64,000 bases of DNA from positions 2,852,001 to 2,916,000 of the forward strand of contig NZ_AP022615.1 in NCBI RefSeq assembly GCF_010730745.1, read 5' to 3'. Shown here piece after piece: positions 59,514 to 64,000 of this stretch (within the stretch, counting starts at the first letter, position 1; each line of letters starts with the position of its first letter). Made by a program: the position numbers and the translations under genes. This DNA comes from Mycobacterium heidelbergense (GTDB lineage Bacteria; Actinomycetota; Actinomycetes; Mycobacteriales; Mycobacteriaceae). Under the pieces are notes generated by a model. It was given only the letters and a program-made list of their open reading frames with translations. It was not told where the DNA came from and did no database searches.

Positions 59514-60575
59514 ATGTCTGTGGGTTGGCGGGCATGGGATGAGGGCGACGCCGCCGATGAGGTGTTGGGTGCTACCGGTGTCTGGTTGATTCCCCGGGCC
59601 CCCACGCTGGTGGTGGAGCCCAGATGTCGGGTCGTCACCCCCGACACCAGTCGCGACGCGCATGCCGGGACGGTGCTGTCTCGCGAACATCAGGAAGTCC
59701 TGGATTGGGCGCAGGCCCGTGTTGATGAGTTGATCGGTGTGGTCGAAGCCAAGGAACGCTTCGCGGGGTGGCGCACCGTCCTGCAAACCAGCCAGCACAG
59801 CGGCGCGGTGCCCACTTGTGCGGACAATCACATGGTGTTTCTCGGCGCGCCGGGGACGGCGAAAAGGACGTTTGCCCGGGTGATCGGTGAGGTGTTGTTC
59901 GGGTTAGGCACCATCGCGCGCCCAGACGTGACGGAGGTGAGCGTGGAGGATGTGGTGGTGGGGGGTCTTTCGCGTAGCGCGGTGGCGATGAAGAGTGTGT
60001 GTGACGATGCCCGGGGTGGGGTGTTGTTTATCGAGGAGGCCTACCGGCTAGCCCCACAGACCGCAGGTCACTCGTGGGGTGTGGATGCGCTGACCATGCT
60101 CCAAACGTGTATGGCGGAGTACCGCGACGAGCTGGTCGTCATCCTCGCCGGCTACCCCGACCCCATGCAGGACTTCCTCACCACTCACCACGAGCTAGCC
60201 GGCCGATTCCCGGTCACGATGAGCTTCGCCAGCTACACCCCCGCCCAAGTCGTCGCCATCGGGCGCCGTATAGCCGGTAAGGAGAACCTGGTCGTGGGGG
60301 ACACGGTATGGGAGCTGCTGCGCACCGAAGCAACCCGGTTGCGGTCGATCCCCTACGGCCACGCCACGCTGCTCGATGCCGCCGGCAACGCCCACTACGC
60401 ACACGACGTGATCTCCATGTGTCGGCGTGCGCGGCTTCGCCGACTAAACCGACTGGCGCCCAACCGCGGCGACCTTAAACACCTCGTCCGCACCGACCCC
60501 GGTGTTCTCCACGTCAGCACCACAGACATGCAACGCGCCCTCACCGCCTCACACCCAGCCGTAACAACCGGCTGA
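59514..60575 (+). CDS. EccA/CbbX-type AAA protein with degenerate P-loop
   Basis: 353 residues from ATG 59514 (two TTG codons just upstream are in frame). After about 100 N-terminal residues comes an AAA domain like the C-terminal part of EccA of type VII secretion: 'GGVLFIEEAYRLAP' for Walker B (Glu for the usual first Asp), 'LVVILAGYPDPMQDFL', and 'LAGRFPVTMSFASYTP' with the arginine finger. Walker A (111-119) is GAPGTAKRT instead of GxPGTGKT: the Gly before Lys is Ala and the Mg-binding Thr is Arg. ATP hydrolysis is doubtful. The EccA TPR domain is absent. No other ESX genes are near. Confidence 0.7.
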   Translation: MSVGWRAWDEGDAADEVLGATGVWLIPRAPTLVVEPRCRVVTPDTSRDAHAGTVLSREHQEVLDWAQARVDELIGVVEAKERFAGWRTVLQTSQHSGAVPTCADNHMVFLGAPGTAKRTFARVIGEVLFGLGTIARPDVTEVSVEDVVVGGLSRSAVAMKSVCDDARGGVLFIEEAYRLAPQTAGHSWGVDALTMLQTCMAEYRDELVVILAGYPDPMQDFLTTHHELAGRFPVTMSFASYTPAQVVAIGRRIAGKENLVVGDTVWELLRTEATRLRSIPYGHATLLDAAGNAHYAHDVISMCRRARLRRLNRLAPNRGDLKHLVRTDPGVLHVSTTDMQRALTASHPAVTTG

Positions 60576-60868
60576 CCCCAAACCGCCAGGCACACAACAA
60601 CAATAGATCCGCCTCACGTGCTCCTGCTCGCGCTTGTTGGGTTCGCGGTTCTCGACTCGCTGAATATCCTCAATGGGGGATTCAGTCTCGGCGAACCCTG
60701 AACCCCTTCAGCAGGCAACCGACGCACTTCGCGCGTCGACACCCAGAATCCCGGATGCGACGTGCGAGTTATGTCAGTTTTCTATCGGAAGGTATGTGTC
60801 AGTAATCCCACTTCGTGGCAGACGACAGCGGAGTGGTTCGTGACCATGGCCTTACGGGCCGGTCGTGC
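60576..60868. other. Intergenic region before the IS element
   Basis: About 290 bases with no recognisable gene. It shows scattered short matches to nothing else in the window; I see no clear promoter or terminator hairpin. It ends at the TA where the IS630-family element is inserted. Confidence 0.5.
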
Positions 60869-60870
60869 TA

Positions 60871-61996
60871 GTGTTGTGAGTCATTAATTATGATCTAGCT
60901 GTTAGACTGGGTTGTGCCTGCTCCCCGTGCTGCCGAGATCGTGTTGACCGCCGACGAGCGGACCGAGTTGGAGGGGTGGGCACGACGGCGCAGCAGTGCG
61001 GCGGGGTTGGCGATGCGGTCGCGAATTGTGTTGGCGGCCGCCGAGGGCGGGACGAATACCGAACTGGCCCAACGGTTGGGATTGTCGATCACGACGGTGC
61101 GCCGGTGGCGCAATCGGTTCGTCGTTGACCGTTGTGACGGCTTGCTAGACGAGCCGCGTCCTGGCCGGCCCCGGGTCATCGGCGATGAGCGGATCAAAGA
61201 CTTGGTCACCGCGACGTTGGAGACCACTCCACCTGATGCCACGCACTGGTCGACCCGGTCGATGGCCGAGCATCTGGGCTTGAGCCAGTCGATGGTCTCG
61301 CGGGTCTGGCGGGCATTCGGATTGGCTCCGCACAAACAAGATTCGTGGAAATTGTCCAAGGATCCACTGTTCGTCGAGAAGGTCCGCGACGTGGTCGGGC
61401 TCTACCTGGACCCACCCGAACGCGCGGTCGTGCTCTGCGTCGACGAGAAGACCCAGATCCAGGCCCTCAACCGCACCCAACCGGTGTTTCCGATGCTGCC
61501 TGGCACTCCGGTGCGGGCCAGCCACGACTACATCCGACATGGCACCTCAAGTCTGTACGCCGCCCTGGACCTGGCCACAGGCAAAGTCATCGGATCCCTG
61601 CACGCTCGCCACCGCAGCCGGGAGTTCCTGGCGTTCCTCAAAAAGATCGACGCCGAAGTCCCCGCTGACCTGGACTGCCACGTCGTGCTCGACAACGCCT
61701 CCACACACAAGACACCGGCGGTGAAGCGGTGGCTGACCAACCATCCCCGGTTCGTGCTGCACTTCACCCCGACCAGCTCGTCATGGCTCAACCTTGTCGA
61801 ACGCTGGTTTTCCGAGCTGACCACCAAAAAGCTGCGTCGCGCCACCCACACCTCGGTAAGACAACTCAACACCGACATCCGCGCCTGGATCCAAACCTGG
61901 AACGACAACCCCCGCCCCTACGTCTGGACCAAGACCGCCGACCAAATCCTGACCAGCATCGGCAACTACTGCACCAGAATTAATGACTCAGGACAC
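60871..61996 (+). mobile_element. IS630-family insertion sequence, complete, 1126 bases
   Basis: Terminal inverted repeats begin GTGTTGTGAGTCATTAATT on the left and, read inward from the right, GTGTCCTGAGTCATTAATT: two mismatches in 19. The element is flanked by TA on both sides (60869-60870 and 61997-61998), the target duplication of the IS630/Tc1-mariner group. It contains one intact transposase gene. It splits the duplicated PGRS region between the AAA gene and block A copy 2. Confidence 0.85.
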
Positions 61997-61999
61997 TAG
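60914..61999 (+). CDS. IS630-family transposase (DDE)
   Basis: 361 residues from GTG 60914. N-terminal HTH ('NTELAQRLGLSITTVRRWRN'), a second HTH ('MAEHLGLSQSMVSRVWRAFG'), then the DDE catalytic core: Asp in 'VLCVDEKTQIQALNRTQP', Asp in 'CHVVLDNASTHKTP' and Glu in 'SSSWLNLVERWFSELT'. Full length and undamaged. The stop TAG (61997-61999) lies outside the element: T and A are the target duplication and G is flanking DNA. Confidence 0.9.
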   Translation: MPAPRAAEIVLTADERTELEGWARRRSSAAGLAMRSRIVLAAAEGGTNTELAQRLGLSITTVRRWRNRFVVDRCDGLLDEPRPGRPRVIGDERIKDLVTATLETTPPDATHWSTRSMAEHLGLSQSMVSRVWRAFGLAPHKQDSWKLSKDPLFVEKVRDVVGLYLDPPERAVVLCVDEKTQIQALNRTQPVFPMLPGTPVRASHDYIRHGTSSLYAALDLATGKVIGSLHARHRSREFLAFLKKIDAEVPADLDCHVVLDNASTHKTPAVKRWLTNHPRFVLHFTPTSSSWLNLVERWFSELTTKKLRRATHTSVRQLNTDIRAWIQTWNDNPRPYVWTKTADQILTSIGNYCTRINDSGH

Positions 62000-62190
62000 C
62001 TGTACATACCTAAGAAGAACCTGAGCCCACAGGGTTTTCGGTGGACATTTGCCGATCACTTCGGAAACACACCGTCCAGCAATCCCCGAAAAGTTGCAAA
62101 AACACTGGTGAGCATGCACTACTGCGTATGTCAGCAACAGCTCTCCGGCACTGTAATAGTTCAGTTTGAAAGTACCTGCCGGTAACAAGC
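62000..62190. repeat. Upstream block A, copy 2
   Basis: Matches 55829-56010. The identical 24-base stretch is at 62157-62180. The left part reads ACATACCTAAGAAGAACCTG, then GGTTTTCGGTGGACATT. The IS element is inserted at or near the left edge of this block. The minus-strand reading 'AGTFKLNYYSAG' parallels copy 1. Confidence 0.6.
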
Positions 62191-62824
62191 CTGGCCCGTA
62201 CCCGCCTCCCACTCACGATAGCTGCAATCCTTGCCATTAGGCTATTTGGCACGGAGTACAGCACATTACTGAATTTGCTGTGACACACTGCGCCAGCATG
62301 CATCCGACACATCGTGATGACCCGATGCCACCAGGGAGCAATCTCACTTTTTCTCAGGTTCACCCCGATCGTCGCGACCCCCTGCTCGACGCGACCCCAT
62401 GTCACCGTCCAGGTAGACACCTCCAACAACACCCGCCACCCCGGCCAGCCCGCGGTGGCCATCGCTCTCGATTTCCGCGTCAAACACGCTGCGCCGGCCC
62501 ACACAAAGACAACGCACCCGCTACCCGCGCCGGCCAGTAGGGACACCGAGAAGCGGGCCGCCCACTCACCCGGGCACCAGGGCAAGAACCCCTAATTACG
62601 CTGTCCTCAACGACGATCGCCGAATCCCAGCAGATGATCGCTAAGAAACGTCTTCATCCACACCGACGAGACTCCCACACCTCGCCGGCCCGCTGGCCCG
62701 GCGGCACCTGCCTACCAGACCCTCCCGATCGCAGCCCCCACCCCGATAGCGACGTTCCCTTTCCACGCCACGAGCCTCGGCGGGTGACCGCCAACACGGC
62801 CGCACTTGCTCTCGGATCGACATT
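62191..62824. other. Intergenic region, no recognised gene
   Basis: About 630 bases. A plus-strand frame (62314-62595) and a minus-strand frame (62010-62585) are open, but neither gives a protein I recognise, and neither has a convincing start. The composition is less biased than that of the coding regions. I leave it unannotated. Confidence 0.4.
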
Positions 62825-63102
62825 CGACGATGCCACCCAGTCGTGGGGTGCGACAGCGCCGTCAAGCATTTTCGAAAGGCCAATAATTTTCGGGGCTTTT
62901 TAGGCGGATTCTTTTGCTGCCAATTTCGTCTCACCACAATTAATTACCGAGTGTATTGCACGATTTTCTCGACGTAATTCTTAGGTATGTTCAGCGTGTC
63001 GTTATCCAAAACACACTGTGGATCCAGATCGAAGGTCGCCCAGCCCCCGGTTTTAGGTATGGCTCCGACTCGTTTTATCGGTCATGACAGGAAGGCGCTC
63101 AG
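62825..63102 (+). promoter_or_regulatory. Long 5' region of the second PGRS-type gene, duplicated
   Basis: Counterpart of 56400-56714. Shared blocks include AGTCGTGGGGTGCG, ATTCTTTTGCTG, TATTGCACGAT, TAGGTATGTTCAGCG and the final ATGACAGGAAGGCGCTCAG before ATG 63103. The ribosome-binding site is GGAAGG. Confidence 0.5.
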
Positions 63103-64000
63103 ATGAAGCGTAAGCAGCACAGCATGAGGCGAGACCGCCGCAACACCAAGGCGAACCGTGGCCGTGTCGTCGGCCTGGGTACGGCGGCTGGCGCGTTCCT
63201 GACCGCCGCGATGACCCCGGTGGTTGCGGCGCCTTCCGCGCAGGCCGGGGTGCTGGATATGATCATCAACCCGATCATCCAACCCGTGATGGGCGCTGCT
63301 AGCACGGCTGCCGCCGCGGGTACCACGGCGATGAATGGTTTCGGTGCGGGTGCGCTCGCGGGCTTGCAAGCGGGCGCCCTCCAGGGCATCACGAATAGTC
63401 TTAATGCGAGTGCGGCGGCTTTCGAGGGTGTGCATTCGGCCGCCCTGGCCAGCATCACCAACAGCCTTAATGCCAGTGCTGCCGCCTTTAATGCCGGCGG
63501 ACTGAATGCGGCCCTGGAGAGTATGCATGCCAGCGCTGCGGCTGCCCTCAACGTCGGCGGGTTGAGCACCGCCCTCGAAGGTCTGCATGCCAGCGCTGCT
63601 GCGGCCAACGCTGCCGGGAATGTTCAGCTGAACAACCTCGTGTACGGCGGCTTCAGCAATTTCTATAACACGATCTATATGGCCGGTCAGTCGTGGATTG
63701 TCAGCCCGACCGGTCAGCAAGTGGATGGGGTGATCAATGCCCCGTTCGTCGCCGTGTTCGGGCGCGATCTGATCGGCAACGGTGTCAACAACTTCACCGG
63801 AACCAACACCTCGCTGCTCGGCCAGTTCGGGTTGAGCGGCAACCTCGGCTCCGGCGGGTTCCTGTTCGGTAATGGCGGGGCCGGTGCCGCCGGAACCGCC
63901 ACTAATCCGGCCGGTTTGGCCGGCGGCGCCGCCGGACTGATCGGCAACGGCGGTGTTGGCGGCGCCGGTGCCGCAGGTGGCGCCGGTGGGCTTGGCGGTA
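63103..64000 (+). CDS. PGRS-type glycine-rich exported protein, intact frame, cut by window end
   Basis: At least 299 residues from ATG 63103, open to the end of the window. Basic N-terminus ('MKRKQHSMRRDRRNTKANRG'), hydrophobic Ala-rich segment ending 'SAQAG', then about 30-residue repeats of the type 'NASAAAFEGVHSAALASI' and 'LNAALESMHASAAAAL' (one repeat more than in the 56715 copy). Next comes the conserved 'NVQLNNLVYGGFSNFYNTIY' and 'SPTGQQVDGVINAPFVAVFG' region, then 'NGGAGAAGTATNPAG' and GGAG repeats beginning at the edge. A PE domain is absent, so export does not use the usual PE signal. Confidence 0.8.
   Translation, partial: MKRKQHSMRRDRRNTKANRGRVVGLGTAAGAFLTAAMTPVVAAPSAQAGVLDMIINPIIQPVMGAASTAAAAGTTAMNGFGAGALAGLQAGALQGITNSLNASAAAFEGVHSAALASITNSLNASAAAFNAGGLNAALESMHASAAAALNVGGLSTALEGLHASAAAANAAGNVQLNNLVYGGFSNFYNTIYMAGQSWIVSPTGQQVDGVINAPFVAVFGRDLIGNGVNNFTGTNTSLLGQFGLSGNLGSGGFLFGNGGAGAAGTATNPAGLAGGAAGLIGNGGVGGAGAAGGAGGLGG

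Overview
The window looks like chromosomal DNA from a non-tuberculous Mycobacterium. It has high GC, P450/ferredoxin pairs, a mycofactocin-type short-chain dehydrogenase (SDR), an MmcO-like multicopper oxidase, heteromeric-type acyl-CoA dehydrogenases (ACADs), PGRS-type glycine-rich proteins and a start-codon pattern that suits leaderless mRNAs. I saw no rRNA, tRNA or CRISPR array.

Layout. 1-9.5 kb: an IclR regulator (cut by the window edge) faces an eight-gene operon for ring oxidation and meta-cleavage: C-C hydrolase, MhpA-like hydroxylase, MhpB-like extradiol dioxygenase, KstD-like flavoenzyme, luciferase-like monooxygenase, SDR, cyclase and a second hydrolase. 9.5-12.1 kb: an MmcO-like oxidase and an NmrA-like protein on the minus strand. 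12.2-18.8 kb: SDR, TetR, ferredoxin, P450, amidohydrolase and two M24 proteins, with two matching operators and probable leaderless starts. 18.8-21.1 kb: a decay zone with a CoA-transferase remnant, a long hairpin, an SDR without its Rossmann start, one intact SDR and a frameshifted PucR relic. 21.2-22.8 kb: benzoylformate decarboxylase-like enzyme.

22.8-55.5 kb is a large catabolic island: four ACAD loci (six genes), a Rieske oxygenase, three P450s, four amidohydrolases, enoyl-CoA hydratase, thiolase, two HIBADH-like dehydrogenases, a DUF35-thiolase fusion, and a NuoF-like protein with its own ferredoxin. The TetR gene at 25.1-25.8 kb probably controls much of it. Perfect or near-perfect copies of GAGAAT-N3-ATTCTC lie upstream of the P450-SDR operon, of the TetR/ACAD divergon, of the Rieske operon and of an ACAD pair. 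Weaker copies lie before an amidohydrolase operon and a P450-ferredoxin pair. The inferred substrate is a hydrophobic cyclic or aromatic compound that is oxygenated, activated to a CoA thioester and beta-oxidised. I cannot name it.

55.5-64 kb is a mobile and repetitive region: a fold-back element, two copies of a PGRS-type exported protein locus with shared long 5' regions (the first copy frameshifted twice, the second cut by the window end), a GjpA-like exported protein, an EccA-like AAA protein with a damaged P-loop, and an intact IS630-family element flanked by TA.

A recurring theme is apparently active enzymes beside paralogues with damaged active sites (M24 pair, amidohydrolase pair), plus other degenerate active sites (ExN amidohydrolase, NuoF-like protein missing a cysteine, AAA protein).
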